Of a DNA stretch of 64,000 nt, positions 22,498 to 32,006 are shown piece by piece. Source of the DNA: an uncultured Chlorobiaceae bacterium (GTDB taxonomy: Bacteria > Bacteroidota > Chlorobiia > Chlorobiales > Chlorobiaceae); the NCBI GenBank assembly GCA_903994635.1, contig CAJEXQ010000005.1:40152-104151 (forward strand), written 5' to 3'. Made by a program: the position numbers and the translations under genes. The notes under the pieces are model-generated. The model did not search any database. It was not told where the DNA came from and saw nothing but the letters and a program-made list of their open reading frames with translations. Numbering within the stretch: the stretch's first letter is position 1; each line of letters starts with the position of its first letter.

Positions 22498-23433
22498 ATG
22501 ATGAAGAGTATGACGATGCGGGGCAGAGTTTTGCTGAAGAGAAAAGATACTGTATTCAGGGAAAGGTTTTTGTTGCTGCTTCAGCGACAGTGGAAAATGG
22601 GCTTTACCGTTTCAGCTCTCGGGCTGTTGTCATTGCTCTTTTTGACCACAACCTTGACTGCTGCTGCGCCAAAGGTAGTGCCAGCAAATTTTGTAAAGAT
22701 CCCGGCGGGAGAATTTACGATGGGCAGCCCTGCGAGTGAAGTTGGCAGGCAGAACGATGAAACGCAGCATCAGGTGTGTCTGAGCAGCTTTTATATGAGT
22801 AAATATGCTGTGACGGTTGCTGAGTTCAGGAAATTTGTGGAGGCAACAGGGTATCGGACAGATGCGGAAAAAGACGATGATACGGAAAACTGGCGTCATG
22901 GGATGTGGGAAACATTACGGCCCAAAAATGAAAAGAATCATCCTGTGGTTTATGTGAGCTGGAATGATGCGGTAGCGTATTGCAAGTGGATGACGAAAAG
23001 AGGTGGAAAAACGTATCGTTTGCCAACGGAGGCTGAGCGGGAGTATGCGTGCCGTGCAGGTACGACAACACCGTTTAATACGGGCGATAACCTGACGACT
23101 GATCAAGCAAACTATGACGGCAGCCATCCGTATAACAATAACCCGAAAGGGGTGTACCGGAAAAATACGGTACCCGTGAACAGCTTTGCTCCGAATACAT
23201 GGGGGCTGTACAATATGCACGGCAATGTGCAGGAGTGGTGCAGTGACTGGTATGGAGATTATTCTGCCGGTACGGTGAAGAATCCAAATGGTACTACAAT
23301 CGGTTCGGAACGTGTCAGTCGTGGCGGCTACTGGGACACTTTTGCCGAGGACTGCCGGTCGGCTATTCGCAGCAGCGGTATCCCCGAGTGCCGGTGCGAT
23401 TGGGTGGGCTTCCGCCTGGTGTTTGTCCCGTAG
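22498..23433 (+). CDS. FGE-sulfatase/C-type-lectin-fold protein, probable DGR target
   Basis: A 311-residue protein with an N-terminal signal/anchor (residues ~36-56, hydrophobic run ending TLTAAAP) and a SUMF1/FGE-like domain (VKIPAGEFTMGS, YRLPTEAEREYACRAG, GLYNMHGNVQEWCSDWYG, VSRGGYW, GFRLVFVP). Catalytic FGE function is not evident. The last ~35 codons follow the scaffold of DGR variable regions: conserved RGG, CRSA and GFRLV anchors separated by codons nearly all derivable from AAC/AAT by changing A only (GAC, TTT, ATT, AGC, GGT, ATC, TGC, GAT). Likely a surface-exposed diversified ligand-binding protein. Confidence 0.83.
   Translation: MMKSMTMRGRVLLKRKDTVFRERFLLLLQRQWKMGFTVSALGLLSLLFLTTTLTAAAPKVVPANFVKIPAGEFTMGSPASEVGRQNDETQHQVCLSSFYMSKYAVTVAEFRKFVEATGYRTDAEKDDDTENWRHGMWETLRPKNEKNHPVVYVSWNDAVAYCKWMTKRGGKTYRLPTEAEREYACRAGTTTPFNTGDNLTTDQANYDGSHPYNNNPKGVYRKNTVPVNSFAPNTWGLYNMHGNVQEWCSDWYGDYSAGTVKNPNGTTIGSERVSRGGYWDTFAEDCRSAIRSSGIPECRCDWVGFRLVFVP
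23318..23433 (+). other. Candidate DGR variable region (VR)
   Basis: The 3' terminal segment of the C-lectin-fold gene shows invariant codon blocks (CGG TCG GCT; GTG GGC TTC CGC CTG) alternating with highly unusual residues (YWDTFAEDC, IRSSGIPECRCDW). This pattern is characteristic of adenine-specific mutagenic retrohoming. No matching template repeat with AAC-rich codons, and no DGR-type reverse transcriptase, is visible in the window. Confidence 0.6.
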
Positions 23434-24002
23434 TCAGTTGGCTGCTCATTTTGGCTTTGCTTTGAGCTAAAGCGGAGCAAGAACAAGGTTGAGGAGAGCG
23501 GCTGTGATGGACGAACTGGTGCTCTCCTCAACCGAGCAGGAGGGCAAGAACCGCAGAAAGGCAGCCTTGTGACGGCCGAATTTTTGAACGAGGTTGGTGA
23601 TGCCGCAGGGGTTCCGTAGGGGCGTATTGCCATACGCCCCTGCAATCGTGCCATCGAAATTCGTCGCTTCGATATGGCCTTCGGCCTACTCAGCGACCGG
23701 GCGTATTAGCTGCTGGTCGCCGAGTAGGGCTTTAGCCCGTATCGAGGTGCCCCGACAGGATGGCCACAGGATTTGTTGCAGTGATGCTGGTTGCAGCCAT
23801 CCTCTTTGTCGCGATAAACGGTGTCATTGTCACATTTTCTGATCAGCGATGTCCTGGATTTCGGTATAGTTCCACCGTTGTAACGTTCAAAACTTGCCGG
23901 GCCGTTGGCCAAAAGTTTTGAAGTATTACCACATTATGATTATCACTGCAGAGATGGTGTCAAAAAACAAAAGATCACCATGTTCAGCAACAGGAGATCC
24001 AG
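23434..24002 (+). other. Spacer with VR-downstream hairpin, palindromes and repeats
   Basis: No convincing gene is present. Structures seen: a 10-bp hairpin at 23454-23478 (GCTTTGCTTT/AAAGCGGAGC, loop 5 nt), placed like the hairpin that aids DGR retrohoming; a perfect 12-bp inverted repeat GTTGAGGAGAGC/GCTCTCCTCAAC at 23488-23532; a 10-bp perfect palindromic hairpin at 23618-23641 (AGGGGCGTAT arm); and repeat copy B at 23657-23700, itself partly inverted again by 23735. From ~23905 the DNA is the duplicate of 16035 onward. Confidence 0.5.
23657..23700 (+). repeat. ~45-bp interspersed repeat, copy B
   Basis: Matches 19574-19619 (AATTCGTCGCTTCGATA..., CTTCGGCCTACTCAGCGACC). Its 3' half is followed by an imperfect inverted copy (GGTCGCCGAGTAGGG at ~23715-23730), so it could fold into a long hairpin. 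This resembles a small non-autonomous element. Confidence 0.5.
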
Positions 24003-24224
24003 ATGACTACAGCAGAAAAACTTTATAAAGCAGCAAAAGAGCTTCCCGAACCGGTAGTGGCTGAGATACTTGATTTTGCCGAGTTCCTGCAAAAAAAAAT
24101 AGCACGTGAGCGTGCATCAGGTAATGAGATGCTGATCGATATGGCAGGCGGTCTGGAGACTTCTACCACATTTTCCGGTGATCCTTCAGAAATCCAGAAG
24201 CGATTACGGGATGAATGGGAATAA
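24003..24224 (+). CDS. DUF2281-family antitoxin, copy 2
   Basis: A near-identical duplicate of the 73-residue antitoxin at 16137-16358, with a few substitutions (for example ERASGNEML for EHVSGNEML). It lies in a ~620-nt duplicated block (23905-24521). Its PIN partner is truncated, so it may now be an orphan antitoxin able to bind the toxin of copy 1. Confidence 0.8.
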   Translation: MTTAEKLYKAAKELPEPVVAEILDFAEFLQKKIARERASGNEMLIDMAGGLETSTTFSGDPSEIQKRLRDEWE

Positions 24225-24870
24225 CTACCTTCTTGATACCAATTTTATTTTGGGAATACTCAAATCGAATCCTGCCGTGATAGCGGAAATATCTTCTCGA
24301 TCAGTCTATACATCAGAATGCTTTTACAGCGTTATCACACGAATGGAGTTATTGGGCTATCATGGGATTACGGTTGATGAGGAGGGTTTAATCAAAGAAA
24401 AGCTTGCTCATTTTACCTCTTGTTCATTGACCAGCGAGATTGAAGAGGCAGTTATTGAGCTACGCAAAAAACGTAAAATCAAGTTGCCGGATGCAATTAT
24501 TGCCGCAACGGCACTTTGTTCTGGAGCAGCGTATGATATTGGGCCGGTGACGTTACTGCTGATAAAACTCCTTGAAAAGCATTTGCCGGAATGGAATGCC
24601 AATCAGCTTGTGACCTTTGTCTATCGGGCCCATTTAAGCGAAAAAGCAAAACTACCAGTTGCACGTGAGTCAGCCGCGCTGATTTTACTGGACGATGATT
24701 TTTCCTCGATTGTGCAGGCGATTAAACTTGGTCTCAGGATCTTTGATAATATCCGCAAAGCCATTGCCTACATTCTTGCTATTCATTGTCCCCATCGCTG
24801 GTCTCTCCCTGTTTCCGATGCATCTGCAGAGGCCACTTCTCTTGCTGCCAGCCCATATCGCATTTTATAG
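24211..24870 (+). pseudogene. Truncated PIN toxin fused to foreign sequence and a P-type ATPase fragment
   Basis: From ATG 24211 (MNGNNYLLDTNFILG) the frame matches the PIN toxin at 16345 up to ATALCS at 24521, losing the C-terminal active-site Asp. It then runs through ~45 unrelated residues into a stretch typical of P-type cation ATPase C-terminal regions (RESAALILLDDDFSSIVQ, IFDNIRKAIAYILAIH). A one-base shift near 24791 moves the ATPase into another frame (VPIAGLSLFPMHLQ, LLLLPAHIAF), ending at ~24868. This is a rearrangement chimera and is unlikely to work as toxin or transporter. Confidence 0.82.
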
Positions 24871-24959
24871 TACAAAATCTTCCATAGGCACCGCACGAAC
24901 TCAGCGCGATTTGCATGCTGCGGAAGAACCGGTGAGAGGCCATAAAGGTTACCTGATCG

Positions 24960-25142
24960 AGACAGGCGTTCAGAAGCCATTCGATAAAGGTGCTCAGGGC
25001 TTTCAGTATTTCGTATCGCCCTCATCGTCCACCATCAAGTAATTCATCGTTGGAATATCAATCGGGATAACTCTTCGGGTGAAGCGTGGTACAAATGCTT
25101 CAAATCCTTCTTGAGATCAAGTTGCTTGATGATGGCTAACAT
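24960..25142 (-). pseudogene. GyrI-like domain protein fragment, frameshifted
   Basis: From ATG 25142 the minus strand reads MLAIIKQLDLKKDLKHLY and HASPEE, and after a one-base deletion near 25070 continues IPIDIPTMNYLMVDDEGDTKY. This resembles the start of GyrI-like small-molecule-binding proteins (DFKKELKHLY...MNFLMIDGEGDP). It breaks off where the P-type ATPase fragment begins. Only ~60 residues are left. Confidence 0.5.
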
Positions 25143-25228
25143 TGTAATAGACTGATCTGCCAGATTCGGAAAAGACAGAGTCCAGCCGTAGTTACCAATT
25201 CGTGCGCCTTCCGTGCTTTGTTACAGCT

Positions 25229-25525
25229 CTATTGCGGATCCGATTTATTGCTAATCGGGCCTATTTTCTGCTCGGCAAATTTTTGAACAGCTTTGGGTGC
25301 AAATGCGCCAACAAGAAACATTGCAGTGAGGATGATTCCATTGGAATTGCCTTCAGCCTTTTGCGCAGTCTTGTTGGTATCATAGAGGCTAGCATTAAGA
25401 GTCATCACCCCGAACATGATAGATGCTCCAAGCGAAATCATGCTCATAAGGCGCATGGAAGAGCGAGCGCCACTATCTTCTTCCAGAAAGCCAGCCTTCT
25501 TTTTTTTGTTTTCTGGTTCTGTCAT
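25229..25525 (-). CDS. Small two-helix membrane protein, paralog A
   Basis: A 98-residue protein starting at ATG 25525 behind an AAGGAG site. A charged N terminus (TEPENKKKKAGFLEED) is followed by SSMRLMSMISLGASIMFGV (first membrane segment) and IILTAMFLVGAFAPKAVQKF (second). It shares GF-x-E-D, S-x-RLM-x-M-x-SL, I-x-FGV and LVGAFAPKA with the neighbour at 25611-25886. Function is unknown; size and topology would fit a holin-like or small phage/stress membrane protein, which is only a guess. Confidence 0.6.
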   Translation of the reverse strand: MTEPENKKKKAGFLEEDSGARSSMRLMSMISLGASIMFGVMTLNASLYDTNKTAQKAEGNSNGIILTAMFLVGAFAPKAVQKFAEQKIGPISNKSDPQ

Positions 25526-25610
25526 ATATTTTCTCCTTTTGTTGCCTTTATGGTTGTTGAGAGGGATTATTTCTGATAATGCTTCTTCTGTGCTCACAGC
25601 TATACCCCTT

Positions 25611-25886
25611 CTAAACAGCTTTGAAAATTGCCTTGGGTGCAAATGCGCCAACAAGGGACACAAGCGTGAAGTATAAACCATTCCCCCCATCAGTTATTAC
25701 ATAGAGAGCCAGCACTCCAAATATTATGGAGCTGATGAGAGAGACCATACACATCAAGCGCAAGGAGGAGGCAGAGCAGTTATCGTCCTCAAAAAAGCCA
25801 GCACTCCCCCTTGAAGGCGATACCGACACCTGCGCTTCGACAGGCACTTGCTCCTGAACTGATAACTGATCGCTTGGCACTGCCAT
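25611..25886 (-). CDS. Small two-helix membrane protein, paralog B
   Basis: A 91-residue protein (MAVPSDQLSVQEQ...) that is a tandem paralog of the downstream gene, with membrane segments at ~45-62 and ~70-88 (LYFTLVSLVGAFAPKAIFK). The gap to paralog A is ~85 nt, so the two are probably co-transcribed on the minus strand. Start at ATG 25886. I do not recognise the family. Confidence 0.6.
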   Translation of the reverse strand: MAVPSDQLSVQEQVPVEAQVSVSPSRGSAGFFEDDNCSASSLRLMCMVSLISSIIFGVLALYVITDGGNGLYFTLVSLVGAFAPKAIFKAV

Positions 25887-26059
25887 TATTGGTATTCTTT
25901 TGACTTTTTACCACCGACATTCCCCGTATAAAGTAGGGAATAATCTGACAAGAAGGAAATTTCTCTGCCAAAAAGTGATTATCGGCAAATCCATCAAGGG
26001 CGCTTCGCCCGTAAATATAATCTTCTTCCACCAATCGCTCTTTTGAGTCAATTTTACCC

Positions 26060-27733
26060 TCAGCTCACCTTGTACCCCGGCCCTCCACCTCCCTCAGGCA
26101 CCGTCCAGGTAATCACCCCATAAGGGTCAGCAATTTCACAGCTCTTGCAGTGGAGGCAATTCGATGGGTTGAGCTTGAGAGCGGGAATGGGCTCGATGGC
26201 AATTTCGTACACCGCTGCGGGGCAGAAGTGTTGGCAGGGGTTGCCGAACTCGATGGTGCATTTTTTCAGGCAGATTTCGGCAACATCTTCAGCCTTGATG
26301 CGCAGGTGGCAGGGCTGGTTCTCTTCGTGCATGACGCCTGAATTGAAGAGACTTCTCTCTTTGCTGAACGTTCTGATGCCATCTGATCTGAACTCTGGTA
26401 TTGCGGCAGCAGCGCTTTTGTTCTTTTTCAGTCCAAGGTTCGGGAGAGGTGAAAAGCCGGGGAGGCTTATCTGGTTTTTTTTCATGGAGAGACCGGGAAA
26501 GCTGAGCTGGAGGCCAGCCTGAATCAATCCGGGATATAACCCGTTGTCAAACGCTTTGCGGTAGTTTCGTGCAGCGTAAAGTTCGTCGTAAGCCCACGAA
26601 TTTCTGAACCTTTCGTCGTAACTTTTCAGCCGTTCAGTTGAAAAATCGTTCTGCAGCAGCGCTTCAAAGAGGGTTTCGGCGGCAATGATGCCCGATTTCA
26701 TAGCAAGGTGTATTCCCTTGTGCCGCTGCATGTTCACCATTCCTGCCGATTCGCCGGTGAGGAGAAAGCCCGGTCCGTAGAGCGGTGGCATGGTGTCAAG
26801 GCCGCCGGAGGTTATGGTTCTTGCGCCCGCTTCAACCATTTGCCCAAATTTGAGGATGTTGGCCATCAGCGGGTGAAGTTTGAAGCGCTGGAGGTTGAGA
26901 TGGGGGTCGCATTCGGGCGCATCGGGCCCCAATGAGGAGATAGATCCGATGGAGACAAGTGTCGTGGAGAAGGCGTAGAGCCATCCGCCGCCGTACACAT
27001 CCGCCTCAAATGGGTAGCCGAAGGTGTGGTGAACTTCTCCAGCATTGACCCGCCCTTCGGGTATTTGCCATGTCTCCTTTACCCCGGTTTCGTACCGTTG
27101 GGCGGGGGTATGGGTAGGAAAATGTTTACCAAGCTGTCGGGTGAGTGAGCCGCCTGACCCTTCGCCGATCACCGTCACCTTGCTTTTCAGCAGCAATCCG
27201 GGTTCATAGCCGCTCTTTTTGTTGCCGTTTTTGTCGAGCCCCTTGTCGTCGGTCAAAATGCCAGCAAGTCTGCCGTTTTCGATAAAGGGCGCTGAGGCTG
27301 CGGTGCTGTCGAAAAGCTGTATGCCCTCCTCTTCGGCCTTTTCAGCCATCCAGGCACCGAGACGGCTGAGTGAGACAATCAGTGAATGTTTATTGCTGAA
27401 TTGTTCGGGGATAAAAGGGAGAGGGAATTTCCTCTTGCTTTGCAGAAACCAGACGGATTCATTGCTGACGGTGGCTTCAATCGGGCAACCCTGTTCGCGG
27501 TAGTCGGGAAAAAATTCTTCAAGGGCTTTCGGGTCGAGCAGCGCTCCCGAGAGCAGGTGAGCGCCCGCGTAGCGCCCTTTATCAATGACGGCTATAGTCG
27601 GTTCGAGCAGGTTTGCCGACTGGGTGTTGTGGCTCTTGATCAGGCGCTGCAGGTGGATGGCCGAGGCAAGGTTTGCCGGTCCTGCTCCGACAAATACTAT
27701 GTCAAAATCCAGTGATTCTCGTTCCTGTTTCAT
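26060..27733 (-). CDS. Electron-transfer flavoprotein:quinone oxidoreductase
   Basis: A 557-residue ETF-QO (FixC/EtfD-like) that moves electrons from reduced ETF to the membrane quinone pool. The N-terminal FAD motif is FVGAGPANLASAIHL. The middle contains GEGSGGSLTRQLG and the RHKGIHLAMKSGIIAAE block. The C terminus is a ferredoxin-like [4Fe-4S] domain with Cys in CLKKCTIEFGNPCQHFCPA and CLHCKSCEIADPYG. The start is ATG 27733; a longer open frame runs into mgtE but is out of family. 17 nt separate it from the upstream mgtE stop. No etfAB is adjacent. Confidence 0.9.
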   Translation of the reverse strand: MKQERESLDFDIVFVGAGPANLASAIHLQRLIKSHNTQSANLLEPTIAVIDKGRYAGAHLLSGALLDPKALEEFFPDYREQGCPIEATVSNESVWFLQSKRKFPLPFIPEQFSNKHSLIVSLSRLGAWMAEKAEEEGIQLFDSTAASAPFIENGRLAGILTDDKGLDKNGNKKSGYEPGLLLKSKVTVIGEGSGGSLTRQLGKHFPTHTPAQRYETGVKETWQIPEGRVNAGEVHHTFGYPFEADVYGGGWLYAFSTTLVSIGSISSLGPDAPECDPHLNLQRFKLHPLMANILKFGQMVEAGARTITSGGLDTMPPLYGPGFLLTGESAGMVNMQRHKGIHLAMKSGIIAAETLFEALLQNDFSTERLKSYDERFRNSWAYDELYAARNYRKAFDNGLYPGLIQAGLQLSFPGLSMKKNQISLPGFSPLPNLGLKKNKSAAAAIPEFRSDGIRTFSKERSLFNSGVMHEENQPCHLRIKAEDVAEICLKKCTIEFGNPCQHFCPAAVYEIAIEPIPALKLNPSNCLHCKSCEIADPYGVITWTVPEGGGGPGYKVS

Positions 27734-27750
27734 TCGATGATACTGTTTGT

Positions 27751-29133
27751 TCAGAGAAGAATCCCGCCCAACAGGAGCGATGCCACGCTGAAGTAGATTA
27801 CAATTCCTGTGACATCCACCAATGTTGCCACAAAGGGTGCCGAAGAGACTGCCGGGTCGAGGCCAAGTCGCTTCAGCAGCAGGGGCAGCATTGAGCCGGT
27901 CAGGGTGCCGAAGAGCACAATACCGACCAATGAGAGCCCTATGGTAAAGCTGATGTAGAGCCATTGTTTGTTCAAATGACCGAAGACCATAGCCCAGAGA
28001 ATCACCCTGAAGACTCCGATCAGGCCGAGAATGCAGCCGAGCGCCAGCCCTGAGGCAAGTTCGCGGCGCATCACTTTCCACCAATCACCAATGTGTATCT
28101 CTCCAAGAGAAAGTGAGCGGATGATCAGCGAGGCCGCCTGTGAACCGGAGTTGCCTCCGCTCGACATGATGAGCGGTATAAAGGTTGCCAGAACAATGGC
28201 TTTTGCCATCTCGTCCTGGAAAAATGCCATTGCCGAGGCGGTCAGCATCTCTCCGACAAAGAGAATCACCAGCCAGACAGCCCGTTTTTTGATAAGCTGG
28301 GGTATTGGCAGGTCGATGTAGGGCTCTTCGAGCGCTTCGATACCTCCAAATTTCTGGATGTCTTCAGTCTCCTCCTCTTCGGCAACATCAAGCATGTCAT
28401 CAACCGTCACAACGCCGATCAAGTAGCCGTTGGAATCGACAACCGGCAGGGCAACGCTGTCGTAGCGTTTGAAGGCATCGAGTGCATCTGCCTGATCCTG
28501 TGCGGCGGTCAGGGTGATCATCTTGTCTTCGTCGATAATCTCGCTCACCTTTTTTTCTGGCGCGGAGAGCAGGAGCGCTCGTGCCAGCAGTTCACCCTTA
28601 AGCTTGCCGTTGTCGTCGACGACGTAGATGACGTTCAGGGTTTCGCTCTCATGGCCGTAAGTGCGGATATAGTCGAGTACCTGGTTGATATCCCAATCTT
28701 TTTTTACACTGAGATAGTCGGGAGACATGAGTCGTCCCACACTCCCCTCCGCGTAGGCCAGAAGCGTTTTGGCGATCTTGAACTCTTTGAAGGAGAGCAG
28801 TTTCAGCAGTTCCTGTACAACAGTGCCCGGCAGCTCTTCAAGCAGGGCGGTACGGTCATCCGCCGACATGCTGTTGAGAATGTGGGTGACATCCTTTTTG
28901 GTAAGCGCAGTCAGGAGGTGCTGCTGAGAGTCAAAATCGAGATATTCAAAGGTCTCGGTCGCAATATCTTTTTGAAGCAGTCTGAAAAGGATGCCCTGTT
29001 CGCTTTCAGGAAGATCGGAGATAAGCTCTGCGAGGTCAACCGGCAGCCAGTCGTTGAAAATTCTCTGGAGTGCGCTGAAGTTGCGCTGCTCGATCAGCTC
29101 CCTGATTTCTGGCAAGAGTGGGTTTCCGATCAT
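27751..29133 (-). CDS. mgtE: Magnesium transporter MgtE
   Basis: A 460-residue Mg2+ channel/transporter. The N-terminal MgtE_N superhelical domain (residues ~30-130) is followed by two CBS repeats (~135-250, e.g. [23 protein letters not shown]) that sense Mg2+, then five membrane helices with the pore signature [17 protein letters not shown]. It heads a likely two-gene transcript with the ETF-QO gene. No Mg2+ riboswitch is apparent in the short leader. Confidence 0.93.
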   Translation of the reverse strand: MIGNPLLPEIRELIEQRNFSALQRIFNDWLPVDLAELISDLPESEQGILFRLLQKDIATETFEYLDFDSQQHLLTALTKKDVTHILNSMSADDRTALLEELPGTVVQELLKLLSFKEFKIAKTLLAYAEGSVGRLMSPDYLSVKKDWDINQVLDYIRTYGHESETLNVIYVVDDNGKLKGELLARALLLSAPEKKVSEIIDEDKMITLTAAQDQADALDAFKRYDSVALPVVDSNGYLIGVVTVDDMLDVAEEEETEDIQKFGGIEALEEPYIDLPIPQLIKKRAVWLVILFVGEMLTASAMAFFQDEMAKAIVLATFIPLIMSSGGNSGSQAASLIIRSLSLGEIHIGDWWKVMRRELASGLALGCILGLIGVFRVILWAMVFGHLNKQWLYISFTIGLSLVGIVLFGTLTGSMLPLLLKRLGLDPAVSSAPFVATLVDVTGIVIYFSVASLLLGGILL

Positions 29134-29501
29134 GACAGGAGCTCTTTAATGGGTGTTATTAACCGATTGATTCAGCTTAATAAAAGATTTTTTTTCATTC
29201 AGGCAACCGCACTTTTGAGAGATATGGATTATCAAGAATAAATTTTTACCAGAGAAATTCATGGCTTCTTCAAAATTCTCCGTTTATACAGCTTTGCCTC
29301 TCTGGAGGAGATTGCCAGGCAACATGCGTGTAAAGATCTTTCCCGGCAGTTTTTCAGCGAGTTCAAGTGTTGGTATTTCATAGAATTGCTTTTCAAACTT
29401 GTCCCTCATACAAGATTAAAATTTGTATTCGTTACTGTAAGTATTATAATGTACATAGTCATGATGAAACTTCAACTGCTGTAAATTTTCCTGGTTGGTA
29501 C
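29134..29501 (+). other. Divergent spacer between mgtE and parA
   Basis: No supported gene. Short open frames exist on the plus strand (e.g. from ~29262) but have no recognisable content. The region presumably carries the divergent promoters of mgtE and parAB. Confidence 0.4.
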
Positions 29502-30299
29502 ATGGGCAGAGTTATTGCGATTGCAAACCAGAAGGGAGGGGTCGGAAAAACAACCACTTCCGTCAATATAGCCGCTTCGATTGCTATTTCTGAGTTCAGG
29601 ACATTGCTTATCGATATCGATCCACAGGCCAATGCTACCTCTGGATTTGGTCTTGAGATCGGCGATGAGATTGATAATACCTTTTACCAGGTGATGGTGA
29701 AGGGGGGCGACATACAGGATGCCATAAAATCATCCAGTCTGGAGTATCTGGATGTTCTTCCTTCCAATGTCAACCTTGTCGGGATGGAGGTTGAACTGGT
29801 GAATATGAAGGAACGCGAGTATGTGATGCAGAAGGCGCTCAAAAGTATTCGCGACCGTTACGATTACATTATTATCGACTGTCCGCCATCCCTCGGTTTG
29901 ATTACCCTGAATTCGCTCACGGCAGCGGATTCCGTGCTCATTCCGGTTCAGGCTGAATATTATGCGCTGGAGGGGTTGGGTAAACTACTCAATACTATCA
30001 GCATTGTTCGCAAGCATCTCAATCCGAAGCTGGAGATTGAAGGTGTTCTGGTAACCATGTTTGATGCGCGGCTTCGTCTTGCGTCGCAGGTTTCTGAAGA
30101 GGTGAAGAAGTTTTTCAAGGACAAGGTGTACAAAACCCACATCCGCAGAAACGTCAAGCTTTCCGAGGCGCCCAGTCATGGCAAACCGGCGCTGCTCTAT
30201 GATGCCCAGTGTATTGGGTCGAAAGACTATCTTGACCTGGCACAGGAGATTTTTGAAAGGGATGGTAATATTAAAAAATTTAAAGTTCGTCAGTCGTAG
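29502..30299 (+). CDS. parA: Chromosome partitioning ATPase ParA/Soj
   Basis: A 265-residue deviant Walker ATPase that drives origin segregation with ParB. The N terminus [21 protein letters not shown] carries the deviant Walker A (K11...K16-T17). [11 protein letters not shown] and [15 protein letters not shown] are the other nucleotide motifs. The start at ATG 29502 is chosen because the protein begins directly with the beta-strand before Walker A. parB follows after 9 nt. Confidence 0.95.
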   Translation: MGRVIAIANQKGGVGKTTTSVNIAASIAISEFRTLLIDIDPQANATSGFGLEIGDEIDNTFYQVMVKGGDIQDAIKSSSLEYLDVLPSNVNLVGMEVELVNMKEREYVMQKALKSIRDRYDYIIIDCPPSLGLITLNSLTAADSVLIPVQAEYYALEGLGKLLNTISIVRKHLNPKLEIEGVLVTMFDARLRLASQVSEEVKKFFKDKVYKTHIRRNVKLSEAPSHGKPALLYDAQCIGSKDYLDLAQEIFERDGNIKKFKVRQS

Positions 30300-30308
30300 C
30301 TGACCGGT

Positions 30309-31217
30309 GTGCCGATGGGTGATATGCCTAAAAATGCGTTGGGAAGAGGCCTGAAAGCGCTTCTTCCTGATGAAGGATTTGTCTCTGTTTCGCAGGTTGA
30401 GGAGCAGGAGCTTCCTCAAGAGGGGGGGGTTGGCACTCTGCCGATTGAAAAAATACGGGCAAACCCGTTTCAGCCTCGCAAGGAGTTTGATGAAACTGCT
30501 CTTGAGGAGCTGAAGAACTCCATTATTGAAAACGGGGTAATTCAGCCTGTCACCGTGTGCCGGGATGGAGAAGGCTACCAGCTCATCAGTGGAGAGCGAC
30601 GGTTACGGGCGGTCATGCTGGCCGGTTTCAGGTTTATTCCTGCTTATATTATTGAGGCGCATGACGATTCGGTCAAGCTTGAGCTTGCTCTGATTGAGAA
30701 TATTCAGCGCGAAGATCTGAATGCCATTGAGGTTGCGCTTGCCCTGAAAAGCCTGACGACGAAGTGCAATCTGTCGCAGGAGGAAATTGCGCAGAAGGTG
30801 GGCAAAAATCGCTCGACCGTCAGCAATTTTCTTCGCCTGCTCAAGCTGCCGCTGCAAATTCAGGATAGTATCAGGAACCGCGAGATTTCCTCAGGACATG
30901 CAAGGGCTCTTATTAATCTGCCCGGTGAACAGCAGCAGGTGAAGGTCTGGAAGCAGATTCTCGCCAATCAGCTTTCAGTGCGTCAGACAGAGGCGCTGGT
31001 GAACAGGATGTTTAAAGATCAGGCATCGTCAAAACCACAGTCTGCCACCTCGTCCGAGCGTTCATCCCATCTTTCCGATCTGGAGTCTCTTTTGAGAAAC
31101 AACCTTGCCACGAAGGTGCGCATAGTGGAGAAGAAAGAGGGCAAAGGTGAGATTCATATCCAATACTTCTCACACGATGATCTCGAAAGGCTTCTTGAAA
31201 TCATGCGCAACGATTGA
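30309..31217 (+). CDS. parB: Chromosome partitioning protein ParB/Spo0J
   Basis: A ~300-residue CTP-dependent DNA clamp binding parS. The N-terminal RGLKALLP motif stimulates ParA. The ParB/Srx domain has NPFQPRKEFD, ISGERRLRA and LIENIQREDLN, followed by the HTH (LSQEEIAQKVGKNRSTVSNFLRLL) and a C-terminal dimerisation region. GTG 30309, ATG 30315 and ATG 30324 are all possible starts; the last gives MPKNALGRGLK, the most family-like. No parS palindrome was recognised in the window. Confidence 0.95.
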   Translation: MPMGDMPKNALGRGLKALLPDEGFVSVSQVEEQELPQEGGVGTLPIEKIRANPFQPRKEFDETALEELKNSIIENGVIQPVTVCRDGEGYQLISGERRLRAVMLAGFRFIPAYIIEAHDDSVKLELALIENIQREDLNAIEVALALKSLTTKCNLSQEEIAQKVGKNRSTVSNFLRLLKLPLQIQDSIRNREISSGHARALINLPGEQQQVKVWKQILANQLSVRQTEALVNRMFKDQASSKPQSATSSERSSHLSDLESLLRNNLATKVRIVEKKEGKGEIHIQYFSHDDLERLLEIMRND

Positions 31218-31254
31218 GCTTTTGATGTGTGAAAATGAAATATAATAACGGAAG

Positions 31255-32001
31255 ATGAAGTTTACCCTTGTTGGGAATGGAAGAATGGGCCAGCAAGTTG
31301 CCCAGGTCATTCAGCAGTCGGGCTGCCATCAAGTGGCTGCTGTGCTTGATATTGATGCAGCAATTACTCCTGAAGTTTTTCAGGGAAGTGACGCGATAAT
31401 AGATTTTACCGTGAGAGAGGCCTTTCTTGCCAATCTTCCGGCCATGCTGGCTTCTGGCGTTCCGATTGTTGTGGGTACTACGGGTTGGGATGATGTGCAG
31501 TGCGATGTAAAACAGCAGGTTACTGATGCCGGAGCCTCTCTGCTCTACTCGGCCAATTTTTCACTTGGGGTCAATATCTTTTTGCGCACGGTGCGTGAAG
31601 CTGCCAGGCTGATCTCTCCGTTTGACCAGTTCGATATTGCTTTTGAAGAACAGCATCATACCGGCAAGGCCGATTTTCCAAGTGGTACCGCGTTGCGGGC
31701 GGCTGATATGATTCTTTCCGCCAACAGCCGCAAGAAAACGGTTGTCAGGGATCTGTCGGATGATAAAAAGCTCGCGCCAGACGAACTGCAGGTTGCTTCT
31801 TTGAGGCTTGGCAGCGTTTTTGGCAAGCATTCCACCTTTATCGATTCTGAAGCGGATGAAATTGTGATCTCCCATACCGCAAAAAACCGTTCAGGTTTTG
31901 CCTCTGGCGCAGTTGAAGCTGCGTCGTGGCTTGCCTTGCGCCACAAAACGGCTCCGGGCTTTTATACGATGGAGGATTTTCTGAATGAGAAGTTTGCCTG
32001 A
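31255..32001 (+). CDS. dapB: 4-hydroxy-tetrahydrodipicolinate reductase
   Basis: A 248-residue DapB of the lysine/diaminopimelate pathway. The Rossmann motif is [19 protein letters not shown] follows, and the substrate/catalytic block is [21 protein letters not shown] (His pair and Lys). It follows parB in the same direction and precedes a DUF4199 membrane protein by 5 nt, implying co-transcription. Confidence 0.94.
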   Translation: MKFTLVGNGRMGQQVAQVIQQSGCHQVAAVLDIDAAITPEVFQGSDAIIDFTVREAFLANLPAMLASGVPIVVGTTGWDDVQCDVKQQVTDAGASLLYSANFSLGVNIFLRTVREAARLISPFDQFDIAFEEQHHTGKADFPSGTALRAADMILSANSRKKTVVRDLSDDKKLAPDELQVASLRLGSVFGKHSTFIDSEADEIVISHTAKNRSGFASGAVEAASWLALRHKTAPGFYTMEDFLNEKFA

Positions 32002-32006
32002 GATAT

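Noticed and set aside
23328..23654. Minus-strand frame across the VR and downstream spacer
   Set aside because: Overlaps the conserved 3' end of the C-lectin gene and hairpin DNA; no start site or family signal.
27734..28084. N-terminal extension of the ETF-QO gene
   Set aside because: It lies inside mgtE and is unlike any flavoprotein start; ATG 27733 begins just before the FAD-binding strand.
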